Source of the DNA: Schizophyllum amplum
Taxonomy: Eukaryota > Basidiomycota > Agaricomycetes > Agaricales > Schizophyllaceae
Direction: 5' to 3'
Assembly: GCA_007026445.1 (NCBI GenBank)
Contig: VDMD01000010.1
Coordinates: forward strand, 682,001 to 746,000
Length of the DNA stretch: 64,000 nt
Made by a program: the position numbers and the translations under genes. Shown here one piece after another: positions 45,014 through 57,012 of the stretch. The first letter of the stretch is position 1. The number at the start of each line of letters is the position of its first letter. Below the pieces are notes generated by a model. That model saw only the letters and a program-made list of their open reading frames with translations. It did no database searches and was not told where the DNA came from.

Positions 45014-47552
45014 TCAAGGCCTCGCAGGAGCCAACGGGCCTTGCGGCCTCGGCACGTTGTTATCTTCGCATACACCACCGCGTTGGATGCAGTCGATGAG
45101 CTCCAACGCGACGGCTTCGCCATCTGCGTAAGCGCCATGGAGGAATCCTGCGGATTGAGGTCAGGAATGAACGAGAGGAGTACAAGCAGCGAACGATGAA
45201 CACAACCAGAGATGAACACAATCAAGCGAAGGACGAAAAAGCTAAAGATAAACGCACCGAACCACGCCGCGCTACCCGCCTCGCCGGCCCACCGTAAGCG
45301 CCCTTGCCCGACCGACGAGCGCAGGTTCTGGTGCAGGTCGGGATCCCAAGACGGTGGGAAGTTGCTGTACGAGCCGCGGAAGAGCGGGTCGGCTGCCCAG
45401 TCGTGGTACAGAATGTCGAAATCCGGCAGCGTGGTGTTGGGGAACATATCTTGGAGGATCTGGGAGTAGGGTGTTGAGTAAGAGAGGGATTGAGTGCGTA
45501 GTTACTGGGTAAGCAAGGGGAAATGGGTAAGTAGAAGATTAGGTAAGATGAGCGAGTGATCAGTAGAAATCTAGACTCCGCACCTCAGTCAAATCCTCCT
45601 GCACATCCACCTCCGATGCACCGCTGAGGGAGCTTATATCGAGCGCGTTGTCGCCGACGATGGTGGCGAAGAGGGTGCGGGAACCAGGGAGGAACTGGGG
45701 TTCGTGGTCCGCGGGGACGTCCAGGGATTGCCAGATGGGATACCGGCCCCGGGTGGGAGAGGCGTATAGGGCCATCTGGGCGGGTTGGTTGTTAGTAAGC
45801 GGGGCGAGGCGAGATGCGATGGATTCAGCGGGGCGAAATGTGATGGATTCAGCGGTGCGTAGAGCGGGAATCAATGCCAGAGACAAGGAGGAGGATAGAG
45901 GGGATGGGGGAGCTGGGATCGACGTACCTCGGTATCGAACCAGAATCGCTCATCGCCTGCGAACTGGACGAAAACCTTCGTATACGTTGTCATCGTGAAC
46001 GCGGCGACGGCCTCACGTTTCCAGTCTGGACAACTTGGAATTCAGTATACATGCGCCCGAAGTTCGATATTCAGGTGCCCTGAAGTTATGAAGGTAACCA
46101 GCGCTGCACGGTGTCGATTTTCCGGACGAAGAGGCGGCTGTTGCCCCGCTTGCTCACCTGGTAGCCGAGGCACCCAGTCCACGTCGTCGTTCTGCATGAC
46201 TCCCAGCGAGAATGTGCAGATCACGTAGTCGGCCGCGAGTGTTGTGCCGTTGGCGAGGGTGACGGTAACGGGTGAGGCGTCGGACATGTCGTCTGCTGAG
46301 GCAGCGGGCATGCCGTTCGCTGAGGCGATGGATGAGCCGCTTGATGAGGTATCATGGGTCGCCGAGGAATTGGACCAATCAACGCTGCTGACGGTCGCGT
46401 TGTACACGATTTGGTCGGGCTGAAGGAATGTGGCAGCTTCGGCTAAACGAGTGTCGCTCAGTACGGCTATCCAGGACCATAGACATGGATACTGTTCACC
46501 TTGAATAAAGTACTTGAACCCGCGCTGGTCGACGCTGAGCAGATTGTCCTCGCCGAAGAGGTTATACGTTAGGTTGTTATTCTAACAATATAGTTTGAGG
46601 TTATGTCTTTTGTGGCAAAGCAAAGAGAAGCGTACCCAGGCGGTGGCGAGCCACGACGATTGAGAGGGAGTCTGCGCGTATTCGAAGTCCCACTGGGAGA
46701 TGATGGGTGAGTCTTGATCCTTTGTTGTAGGAGAAGAGAGCGGGGAAGGGGGAAGTTTACCATGAGCCAGTCTGCGGCCTTTTCGTGTTTCGTGCGCGGG
46801 CGCCAGTCGGAGAGCGTGCTGCCGGACTAAGATAACTTGGTGAGCCAGAATTCTGGCGAGAATCTGAAGACAGTACCTTGACGCTCAAATCAGGGCCTCG
46901 TTCGTCCAGTTGCGCACCAGCACCTGCGACGATGGAATAAAAGGCGTCGTCTGCAGCATCAATAGCATCGGAGTAGTCGGCCAGGCCGTTGTCGTCGTAA
47001 GTCGCTGCGAAAGATTAGCAGAGCTAGAATGAGGAATATCGGCCTGAAGAAATATCGAAGTGACGAACTAATGCTGCCGTATATGTCGTTATTGACTGAC
47101 TGAAGCCCATGTTTGACCGCAAGACGCAGAATCGGGTTCACCTGATCCATCGGCAGGTCATCGAGGGCGGCCGTCGGATTACCATCGTTGAAACCAGTAC
47201 TGCCGTTCACGGTCGTTGCATCTAGCCCTTGAATCCAGTTTGCCCCAAACTCCACCGTATGGCCACCAATCTGTCCGCTCTTGAGGCGGCCGCCGATTTC
47301 GGGCTGCGCTTCAACGAGAAGGTAGTTCGTGAAGCCTTGGCTGCTGAGCGTGCGCGCGGCGATGATGCCTGCAACGCCGGCACCCAGAATGAGGATGCGC
47401 GGTTGGCGAGACTCGGTTTGTGCTTGCGCAGGCGGGGGAGATAAGCCTACTAGATGACCTTCATGGTGACGAGAAGGACTATCAGAAGTTGGCGAGGCGG
47501 CGGCGAGCAAGCTGCAAGCTAGGAGCAGGGGCAAGAGGGCCAGGGGGACCAT
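45014..47552 (-). CDS. Secreted FAD amine oxidase (polyamine oxidase-like)
   Basis: The start MVPLALLPLLLACSLLAAASP is a signal peptide. It is followed by the FAD-binding motif RILILGAGVAGIIAARTL, the ribose-binding Glu strand LLVEAQPEIGGRLKS, and VEFGANWIQG, which is diagnostic of flavin-containing polyamine/amine oxidases. Later exons carry LPMDQVNPILRLAVKHG, TTYDDNGLADYSDAID, VICTFSLGVMQ, KREAVAAFTMTTYTKVFVQF, RYPIWQSLD, DILYHDWAADPLFRGSYSNFP, LRWAGEA and the C-terminal FAD contact FLHGAYADGEAVALELI. The stop is at 45014. It would oxidise polyamines or other amines with release of hydrogen peroxide outside the cell. The donor of intron 1 (GTTCGT near 47069) is weak. Several 3' exons were not delimited to the base. 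Confidence 0.9.
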
Positions 47553-47559
47553 GTGGAGT

Positions 47560-48030
47560 GCGCTTCCTGGTGTAAAGCAAGAAAGAAAGGCGAAAGGACC
47601 GCTGGCGAGTGTGGTTTTGATGGGGCCCGAATGCTTACGCTTCTTCTGGCATGAGGGCGAGGATCTGAAGTTGTGAGTGTATGTAGATAAGATTACCGAG
47701 GGCTGCCACACGGATGTTCGATTTCGGCACCGGTCGTTAGCTGTCGTTGCGTGCACGACGGTGTGGGTTCACAGTGGTGATAGCGCGGGATGGCCGCATC
47801 CACTGACCTTTCCGACTTTAATCGGTCCGTCCCCGAGAAGAGTTTGCCTTCTGAGATCAGGCCGTCTTGGCCGTGAGCGCGTGCTGATTGAGGACCCATT
47901 TAGCCATGTAGAGCGCTTGCGTGCTGTATGTTTCGAGCGAACAAAGAGATATTTGAACCTTTCAGGTCCATTCGACAACTTCTGCAAGCTTCTGCATCAA
48001 TCATACCTAGGTACTGTCGCTGACCCACAA
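47560..48030. other. Upstream region of the amine oxidase
   Basis: No gene seen; probably the amine oxidase promoter. Confidence 0.4.
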
Positions 48031-48032
48031 TA

Positions 48033-48450
48033 GAGCGGGTCTGCCCAGGATCTTTTGGAAGATATCTAGGATATTTCATGATATTTGGCCAAAAACCTGT
48101 CGAGATTCGCGCTCCAAACAGTGACTTTTTGAAAAATATTTGACAACTTACACTTACTCTCATGAGTGCGGTGGTCGTCGAAGAGCCCCGTTGGCTCGTC
48201 AGCACTCCGAAAAACTGCTTTCGCGAGGGCGGGTAGCCCCCACGACGACGCTCGGCCATCCCAGCCCACTTTTACGAGGTAGGGCGCGCTGGATCGTGCC
48301 CTGGCCATGCCGGGCTTATAGGACTTGACTGTTTTGCTAAAAACTTTCGCAGGCTCTTCAAAGTTTTCCGCCTACTTGAAGGCATTTTCGCCGAATTCCT
48401 GTCCCGTTTGAATTTGCAAAAGCCACAAAAGATCCTGGGCAGACCCGCTC
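48033..48450. mobile_element. 418-bp TA-flanked MITE (Tc1/mariner type)
   Basis: Perfect 25-bp inverted ends begin GAGCGGGTCTGCCCAGGATC (48033-48057 and 48426-48450). TA lies on both sides (48031-48032, 48451-48452). No coding capacity. Its TIR differs from those of the other three TIR elements in the window. Confidence 0.9.
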
Positions 48451-48452
48451 TA

Positions 48453-49228
48453 ATAGAAACATGACCCCCTAGCGGAACACCCGCCGCGAGCGCGCGTGAG
48501 CAATCTAAAAATCTTGGAAAATTGGTCATAGTATAGATCATACATCCAAACGTTATCCTACAAAGTTTCAAAGCCCAACTCATCCTGCTCAGGGAGAAAA
48601 GCGGAAAAGAGAGGTAAGCCCCGAAATCCGGCTACGCGCCGCCTTACGTGCCCTTGACAAGCTCTCTGTGATATCTATCATCCCAAAACGAGCATCCCCA
48701 TGCATAACCAGGCTATTACTATCAATACAGCGTCCATTTGGAGTAAGGAGACTGTTCCGTTGAGAGGCGTTCGTCCTCTGTTTCGCTGGGGGGTACGAGC
48801 GGGTTTTGCCGGGCAGACATTCTACCCCGCAGAGCGACCGCGTTTCACGTCCGCCTGCCTTCAAAATATTCCAGGACATACTTTCAGAGGTCTACTACCT
48901 ACGTATGAAGTTTCAAAGAGCCTATGTGACAGACGTGCTGCGTATTCGGCGGCGCGAGAACTTCGTTTCGGATGGGGGTCAGCGACAGTAATGCAAAAAT
49001 CAACATGCATTTCGCTCGAAACCTGGGCTTGAAGCGACGTCATCGATCCGGAGAACGCAGCACGTGGCATGGACGCGGTATAGGGGCGTCTCTGCCGTGC
49101 AGGCGCCTGTTTCATCGTAACCACCAGGATCGCCAATCGTGGGCTCATCGTTCTCGACGGCGACGGTAGTCTCTTGCGCCTAGGCATCTCCCAAATCTGC
49201 TGTCTCTGCACAAAGTAAACGACTAGAA
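48453..49228. other. Spacer with a possible coding relic
   Basis: No complete gene. Around 48865-48985 one frame reads AFKIFQDILSEVYYLRMKF..AYVTDVLRIRRRENFVSDGG, which has a coding-like composition and may be a decayed exon of unknown origin. The right end should hold the kinase promoter. Confidence 0.4.
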
Positions 49229-51236
49229 ATGCACTCTGATGCGTTCGATGTGATCCCCTATGAGGTCTGCTGTGCTGTTGTGCCCGCCCATGCGATGGGT
49301 GGCGATGGTGGGTATGTGTGCTGACAATATGCCAGGACATCAAGGGCGAGTGGAAGAAGCTGGGATCTGGGTCCTTTGGCAATGTCTACAAGGGTGCGTG
49401 TGTGTCCCATAACTTGTCTTACCAATGCTCACCTCTGCCATAGGCGTATACCTGGGCATCGATGTTGCTATCAAGGAGGTGCTACCTTCGACAGACTACG
49501 ACGTCGCAAAGTACTTTGAGCGCGAGTGGCGACTAATGAAGGAGACGAGGCATCCCAATGCAGGTACGAGACGCGATTGCTTTGCCCAGTCGCTGTCTGA
49601 CGTATGCAGTGCTGTTCATCGGCCTGAGCAGGGCACCGGAACCGGACAATAGGATATTCATCGTCTCAGAATTCGTCGAGGGAGGCAACCTGCGTCTTTA
49701 CATTCACGACAAGAGCAAGCCGTTTACGTGGCGCATTCGACTCTCATTCGCCACCGATATTGCCCGCGCGCTGGCCTACTTGCACGCCCGCCGTTGCATC
49801 CATCGCGATCTCAAGGGCGAGAACCTGCTCATCACGTCGAATGGACGCGTCAAAATCACCGACTTCGGCTTTGCGCGCATCGCGGCACGAAACGAAGAGG
49901 AGTCGAAGCGACTCACCTTCTGTGGCACCGACTCGTACATGTCCCCCGAGATCCTGATCGGCGACGAGTTCGACCTTCCGACGGATATATACTCGTTCGG
50001 CATCATTCTATGCGAAATCGCGTCGCGGAAGCTCGCCGATGATCGTGTGTTCAAGCGTACGCCACCGACGTTTGGCATCGACGAGGACGAGGTCCGCAGT
50101 CTGGCCAGTCCGGGATGCCCGCCCGACTTCGTGCAGCTTGCGATCGACTGCTTGGCTTTCGAGCCGAAAGACCGACCGACGACAAAAGACATCCTCGCGC
50201 GCCTGCGGGTCATAGAGGCGGAAGTGCTCGCCCGACCCAACGAAGGCGAGGACGTCCACGTTGGTAGCGTGAAGTTCGCGACTGGTGGAAAGCGTCCTGC
50301 TCCTGGTCCCCGGATACCGAGCTTTGGCATGGGCGTCGGAAAAGATATTCGCAGCGGCCATACAAGCGACGACAGCGACGATGACGAGCTTATGGAGGCT
50401 GTTATGGGTCTCTCGAAGGTCAATGTCAACGGCAACACCTGGAGCGATAGCACCGGTGGTGGTAAGTGCGTCCCTTCGAGAATACCAGCTCTCTGACCAC
50501 TCTTGCAGGTAACGAGCCACTCCTCGGGCACGACAAAGAAGGGACAGAGGGCACAGATTACAGCACGACGGTCATCCGTGCACACCCACACCAGCCCAGC
50601 GATGTACCGCCGTCGCTCTCTTCCATCCTCACCATCCGTCCAGAAGATCCTAACGGCGCACAGCCGGTCAATTTGCCGGAAGACGACCCTCTTGGTACAT
50701 CCTCGCTTATGTCCATCGCCACGCTCGACTCGTATCACACGGCGGCCGGCGGGGGGTCCTCCATAATTTCGAGCGCCCTTGCGACGGAAGGCGGTTCTAC
50801 AATCCGTTCCCTCCACGCAAATTATGCGACGCCGCTCGTGCATCGCTTTTCGCTGCATAAGCCGGGGGCGCGCCCGAAGAAGGGGAGCATCAGCGGGACC
50901 ATTACGCCGAGCGCGTCGGGGCCCGAGGCGGGCTGGAGTCCGCTCGACTTGTTCTTCTCCAGCGGTCTCCTGGTCGCTAAATGCGATGTGTGCCAGAAGC
51001 GGCTGGGATGGAAGCCTGTGCTGGAGTGCGATGACTGCGGCTTGAGGTGCGTCACTTGTCGATGCGGTGTGGGACCGAAGACATGCATACTTACTGACCG
51101 CGGCGGCAGAGCGCACGTCAAGTGCGGTGAGGTGGCACCGAAGGACTGTGGCATGCGTCCATCGCGTCCGCTCATGCACGAGAAAGGTCCGGCGGACGCG
51201 AAGAAGATCGCGAAGTCGGCAAGCCCCCCACGTTGA
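49229..51236 (+). CDS. TKL-type protein kinase with C-terminal C1 zinc finger
   Basis: Six exons (49229..49264, 49336..49393, 49444..49563, 49610..50461, 50509..51046, 51110..51236) give 1,731 nt, 576 residues. All kinase motifs are present: Gly loop GSGSFGNVYKG, VAIK lysine, HRDLKGENLL catalytic loop, DFGFAR, and CGTDSYMSPE. The block LGSGSFG with IHRDLKGENLL and PTDIYSFGIILCEI resembles tyrosine-kinase-like (LIMK-like) fungal kinases. A Ser-rich linker with VRAHPHQPSDVP follows. The C-terminus, CDVCQ..LECDDCGLRAHVKCGEVAPKDC, fits the C1 spacing C-x2-C..C-x2-C-x4-H-x2-C-x7-C, with an intron inside the finger. C1 domains bind lipids or proteins and often direct a kinase to membranes. The first exon rests on a weak donor (GTCTGC). 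A decayed relative lies at 1135-1300. Confidence 0.9.
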
Positions 51237-52204
51237 CCTGTTCCTGCGCAAAATATACCCACATCCTTCTTCACGAATCCGTAATGACCTGTTGTTGTAG
51301 TCTGCCTTCTTCGTGTAGCGCGCATTATTCCGTTGCATCCGTATCACGTGACATGTTCGTTTCTACGCTATAATATTCGAGTCTGGACGCTTCTCGTTGT
51401 TTTCTAGGTTTCCTTCTTCTCTCACGGCGGACTTTGGCATCACATACACCATTACTTATTTTCGGCAGATGGCAGCTATACTAGCATAACACTGTTGCTT
51501 TGGCATCGTTACCACCGTGATACCACGCATACATAGCCGTGAGTCGCGGCGCTAGACTGGTAAGCGCCGGAGCAGTAGAAGAACGGAATGTACGAACTCT
51601 CATCGAGGTGGGTTCGATTGGCCTGCTATTGTGTTCTCTTCTCCCGCGAGAAGATGTGCGGGTCGACCTCCATCGATGGACCTGGAGACGCGGGAGTCGA
51701 ATGTCATGGCTGGCGTTGAGCGCTGAGCGCTTAGCAAATAAACTTGGAATCGATGTCTGTTCTTCACTGCTAATTCGATAGTCGAGGTTCATGATGATGT
51801 TCTCCCGCTATCCTGCACTGCTCGAGACCCCCAATGGCGGGGAGTGGGCGGCGAAACGGGAAGCAATTGCCGTTCGGTGAATCAGGTGAGATCAGTGCAA
51901 CCATGGCTACCGACGACCGCCGTCAAGGGCCCGCCCGCTCCGGGACTCGAGCGTGTGCTCAATTGAGCAGCTCGCGCCCCGCACTCGCGCTGGTTGCTTC
52001 TTCCTATTCTACCGCCAACCTCTTCCTTATAACGAGGGCGCCTGGTGGCCCCGCCCCACCTCTTTTTTCTTCGTCTTCTCCAGTTGCATGGTCGGCTGGT
52101 CCCCCATAGCGCCTCAGTGCGTTCCACATACTTTTTGACCGCGCCCCCGTCCCTTCCCTTTCCCCCTCGCGCCCGCGTCGCACTGCGCCCTCGTTTTTGT
52201 TGTA
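51237..52204. other. Spacer, 3' flank of the kinase and promoter of the membrane protein gene
   Basis: Only short ORFs with no conserved block. The 150 bp before 52205 are pyrimidine-rich, as in expressed fungal leaders. Confidence 0.5.
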
Positions 52205-54622
52205 ATGCTCTCGGCGAAGGCACGCCAACTCGTCAAGGACACCCTCAGCTTCTCGCGCGCCCGGGTCATCGTGAGTGACCGTGCGCTTTCCCCCGCACAC
52301 GGACTGACAGGCCGAATCACAGTATGCGCGCATCACGCTCACGCGGTACACCACACTCTTTTTCTTCTTCGCGCTCCTCAGCGCTCTCGTCCTCCTCGCC
52401 CTGGAGGCCGTCGCGTACAATGACAACACGATGGCCATCAAACGCCTGGACGGGATCATTGCTCAGGGAAACCCGACCACTGGAGTCTTCCTGCAGCAGG
52501 GGGACACGCTGCAGGTCTGCTACGACGTGCCCGGCCGGGCAAACACTACATGCCGTCCGCTATGGAAACCACATAACAGTGAGACGTTCGTGAAGGTACG
52601 AAGCGCGTCTTCTAAATGCGGCGTAACACTGATCATCTGCAGCACCACGACCGTTCGGCCTTCGAGACACGAGCCACGAACGGCGTCTATGACGGCCACG
52701 ATGTTTGGGACATTCAGGTCGCCGCTACTACCGTAGAAGATGCATTGTCAGGGGAGACAGTCAAGCTTGACACCGCCTGCATCGAGTCTCTCGAATGGCT
52801 CTCTGATGTGTGCGTGACCAGCGTCCTTTGCTTTCCGTATTCTGACGTCTGGCAGCCTGAAGGATTCGCGGCGTGAAGACTTCGTGACGGGAGCCTTCCA
52901 CATATGGCTCTTCAGTGTCGCGGCGGTTACGGTGTGCCGCTTTCATCGATGCATGTGGTCGGCGCTGACTGATTCCGAGTTAGATCCTGAACGAATCCCT
53001 GCCTCATCTTCTGGCGTCGGGCGTATCCCACGTCCTTGCAACTGCGTGGGCTGGCTACCGTATCCACCAGACTGCGGACTTCCAATCGATCTACCATCGC
53101 CTGATTGCGTCGAACGAGGATACTGCCTGCGGCTCTGTTGACATCTTGGGCCCATGGTGGGACACGCGCATATCTCATGCCATTCCCATCGTGATCTTCA
53201 ACTCGGTCGCACTGCTGTGGTTCATCACGCTGAGCCTGCAGCTGTTCAAGGTATGTTGTTTTACGACTCTGGAAGGATATCGCTGATCCAGTGTTAGGTT
53301 TATGCTCACCAATCGTTCAGTCGTGTTGGCGCGTCCCCGAAGATCAACAGAGTGTACAAGGTCAGTGCTCGCTCGTTTACCTAGGGAGGAACGCCAACCA
53401 AGTATCGCAGATCGTACTGTCTCTGTCCGTAGCCCTGCAACTGGCGCTCTTTTTCACCTTGGCGGCGACGGCTATGTGGATAGACAAGATTGCTACGGGC
53501 AACATCCGCCGACTTGCTTTCCACTCCGACATATACAAGGCTGCCTTCATTATCACTGCTATCGTACGTTAACATCTTATGGCGGGCTTTCCACTGCTTA
53601 TGGGCCGGGCCTAGTTTGAGGTGCCGTGGATTGTGCTCGGATGGACTTCTGTTCGGAAGGAGCGGAGGAAGACTTTTCTGTTGTTCGCTGCCATATCAGG
53701 TGTTCTGCTAGGCATATTTTCTGCGATGTTCTTCAGCCCTCGTGAGTGTTCATTGGCCTTCGCTACATGACCTATTAACTCATGCTCTCGACAGTCTATC
53801 GTTATGTCCTTGGTACATGGCCGTTCTTCGCAACGATGAGCGTCTTGTCGTACATTCTCATCATCGCGACGTCCGCACTTGGTGTCTTCGCTCGTATGCA
53901 CTTTGGTCGGGGTCTCAAACACTTTTGTAAGCCCCGCTGCATCCCGTCATATTCATGTATCTGCTGACAGTAATATAGTGGAAGTGTCTGATGCTTTGGA
54001 AGACGTCGACTTCACGCCGGTCTACTTCAGCAACGATCCCAAGAAACAGTCCATCGTCAGCGTCAGCCTCCCGACCATGAGCTATACGCAGGAGAAGGCG
54101 AAGAGGTCCTCTATCGACAAGGATCCAGAAGAATTCAAGTTCATGTACCCGCCGCCGCCAGAACCGGCCGCACGGAGCATGCGCCAAGAGACCGCGTCGC
54201 TGTACTCTCGTGCACCATCTACGCCACGCAAGATTACAATGACACCACGCTTCCTACGCGACTCATACGTGTCCAAGGTGTCGAGCAAGCGAGACTCGCT
54301 GGTCTCGCGGGTCTCTACCAAGGTCTCGACAGCCGCCAAGGCGCATGTCTCGCAGGTATCCCTGGTCTCGCGTCGCGCATCCACGGAGTCCTCGTCCTCG
54401 GCAGGCTCTGACGCGACGATCGCGTCCATCTCGGTCGGGCGGAGCAGCTTCGCGAAGAGCACGATTAGCGCGCTCCCTGCGCTCCCCGTGCCCTCCGTTC
54501 CGCCGATGAACTCGCGCAAGCTGGGGCTGCCGGGCAATCCGCGGCCAGGCGCGCATCACACGACAGACTCTGGGAGCAGCGGGCAGGTATCGCGGTCACC
54601 ACCGAAGGCTGGCTACTTCTGA
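52205..54622 (+). CDS. Seven-segment membrane protein with a long extracellular loop
   Basis: Ten exons (52205..52270, 52323..52595, 52643..52809, 52856..52931, 52984..53250, 53298..53360, 53411..53563, 53615..53741, 53795..53926, 53979..54622) sum to 1,968 nt, 655 residues. Hydrophobic segments include FFFFALLSALVLLALEAVAY, FHIWLFSVAAV, IPIVIFNSVALLWFITLSL, IVLSLSVALQLALFFTLAA, AAFIITAIFEVPWIVLGW, LLFAAISGVLLGIFSAMFF and FFATMSVLSYILIIATSAL. A loop of about 120 residues with paired cysteines and N-glycosylation sequons separates the first two. The last 210 residues are a Ser/Thr-rich cytoplasmic tail full of potential phosphosites. I recognise the layout from uncharacterised basidiomycete membrane proteins. 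A receptor-like role is a guess from topology only. Confidence 0.82.
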
Positions 54623-55181
54623 GGGACGTTACTGATTTAGTGATATAGTAGGAGTTGGCGCGCGCTCTGCTATGTAACATGTACTGGTTTTCGACTACTT
54701 ATGGTGGGTGCTGTACTGGGTGGTCGGTGTATGCAATATATGGTTGCTGTACTACCGAATGTAGTTTGCCGAAGGCACTGCGTGTTCTGGAAGGTGCCGA
54801 CTTCAGTCGGTGGCAGACGTCTGCGAAATGTGCATCAGTTTTAGGAAGGACTACTTTGTTCATGCCGATATCCTGGCATGACACAGTGTTACGGCCAGTT
54901 ATTTGTTCAACAACGTTCATAAGTTTCAACAGTTTATACCCTCGGACCCCAGTGATGGCAGTGTGCAATAAATAATGATACTCTCCCATGTTAGTAAGGT
55001 CCCGTTAGTGTATGGTAAGATAGATAGCCGGTGACCACGCAAACACCATGGCAAACGAGTGATATAGCGAGCTGTAGGCTGGCAAGTCCGCCATTGCTGT
55101 CAGCAGGTCCATTGCCTCCAGTGATAAGTTCACTGCATCCTGTCCCTTCTTTCCGTTCATTTCGCCGTCGCGCAAGATCAC
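54623..55181. other. Convergent 3' intergenic region
   Basis: No gene recognised between the membrane protein and the FAD oxidase. Confidence 0.5.
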
Positions 55182-56933
55182 TTACGCCGAGGGAACCTCG
55201 ATGGACGTCGGGAAGTAGAAGACGTTGTTCGGGTCGTACGCGGCCTTGATGGTCTGGAGCTTTTGGTAGTGCGAGTCGTAGTAGAGGTCTTGCCAATTCT
55301 CGAGACGCTCCTCGACATAGTTGAGGTACGCGCCGTACTCCCAGTCAGAGGGCATCGAGGAGGTGATGATGTCAACCATGTCTAGACGTAGATTAGCAAG
55401 CGCCCCGCAGCCCATGCAACTGAGCGAACCCACCATCGAGGAAGGTGTAGCCGTTGTCGGGGAAGGGCGGGAGGAGGTTCGGCGACGAAGCGTAGAGCTG
55501 GTAGGTGTACAGGGAGGAGCGGTGGGCGTAGGCAGTCGCATCTGTATCGACTTGATTGATCACGGAGCCGTTGCCGCCGTACATCTGGATCTGGAGGAAC
55601 CATTGCTATTGCCAAGTCAGTAAAACAAGCGTGCTGAATCATAGGGATACCACGTACCAAGTCCGAGTCGAAGCCCTCGTTGGCGTTGTAGTCGAACCAG
55701 GCCGTGAGCGCCTCATCAGTCATCGGCTCCGCCTCAGGGATGACGAGAGACTTCGTGTAGAACGTGTCGTTCGAGTCGGGCTTGGAGACGTCCAGGCTAT
55801 CGACACCGCCAAGGTTGAGGACGGAGTCAACGTACGAGCCGGGGCTGCGAGAGATCGAGACGGGTTCAGGCACGTTGTCGGTAAAGCCGGATAGGGTCTC
55901 GTTGACGCTCTCGACATTCGCATAGATGGCGCCGACATGAGCGATGGTGACCTTGCCCTTCTCCGAGCCCTTAGTGATAGTGAGCTCGGAGCCGAAGGAA
56001 GGAGGAAGGCCGGAGAAGGTGAACGCCGTGAAAGCGTCGACCATGGAAACAGCCTCCTCAACCGTGAGGTCGTACGTGTCTGTGAAGACCGTCGCGTTCT
56101 GCGGCTGCTCGAAGGTGTGGGAGTGCCAAGCCGTAACGATGCCGAAGGATGGAGCAGCGCCCTTGAGAGCCCACAGCAAGTCGGCGTTCTCAGTTTCTGA
56201 GGCGGTGACAGCCGTGCCGTTGGCGAGAACGACATCGGCGGAATAGATGGTGTCCATGGCCAGACCCCACTGGCGGGAAGTGAAGCCGTAGCCACCGAAG
56301 CCTGAAACAACGATCAGTAATCTGCATGCAGCGAGCGTGAAACATGTACGCACTCATGTGGCCGCCAGCGCCGACGAACGGGCAAGTGCCGTGAGGCATA
56401 GCACGCCCGTTCTCGCTCAGCACACGCACGACGTCACCCAGACGGTTGCCGGTCTGGATGGTGGCGGAGCCGTCCTCGTTGACCTGGATGTCCTTCATCT
56501 TGCTCATGTCCACGACGAGAGCACCGTCCTTGCCGCCCAGGCCATTGGCGATGTAGCTGTGCTGAGACGGAGTGAGACAAAGTCATCCGATTTCACAAAA
56601 GAGGGCACTCACACCTCCACCACGGGCGACGACCTGCAGGTTCTGCTTGGAGCCGGCGAGAATTGCGGTTCCAACCTGCGCGGCGTCGGTGGGGTAGGTG
56701 ACCGCGATCGGGGCGATGCCAGTGAAGCGGAGGTTAACTGTAGACATAGCATGAGTGGTAACACAGAGGGTCGGAGAGTTGCGCTTACACGGCTGAGCGG
56801 CAGTGGTGTAGTCTCCATCGCCGGGGAAGACGGCCTGCACGTCGCCCAAGTCTGCCTTGAGCTGATCGACGTCCTGCGCAAGGACGTGAAGAGCGAGAGA
56901 GGTGAGGGCGGTCAACGAAAGGAAGGAGCGCAT
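55182..56933 (-). CDS. Secreted FAD-linked oxidase with BBE domain (AA7-like)
   Basis: Six exons (56789..56933, 56613..56737, 56354..56561, 55658..56301, 55434..55605, 55182..55381) total 1,494 nt, 497 residues. Signal peptide MRSFLSLTALTSLALHVLAQ. The PCMH-type FAD domain shows PIAVTYPTDAAQVG and VVARGGGHSYIANG, whose His is the usual 8-alpha FAD attachment site. GTCPFVGAGGH contains the Cys used for a second covalent bond in glucooligosaccharide oxidases. GFGFTSR-like GYGFTSRQWGLAMD and SFGIVTAWHSHTF follow. The C-terminal BBE part ends DWEYGAYLNYVEERLENWQDLYY, KLQTIKAAYDPNNVFYFP. Such enzymes oxidise sugars or secondary metabolites and make hydrogen peroxide. The exact substrate cannot be read. 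Confidence 0.93.
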
Positions 56934-57004
56934 GGCGGGCGGAAGGTACGGGGAGGGAAGGGGAGGGGGAAGGGAGTCGGTTCTTGAGACATGAACAGAG
57001 GGTC

Positions 57005-57012
57005 TTATATAG
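57005..57012 (-). promoter_or_regulatory. TATA box of the FAD oxidase gene
   Basis: TATATAAG on the minus strand, about 75 bp upstream of the ATG at 56933. Confidence 0.65.

Noticed and set aside
49776..51347. 523-codon minus-strand ORF
   Set aside because: Antisense to the kinase exons; arises from codon bias and has no domain.
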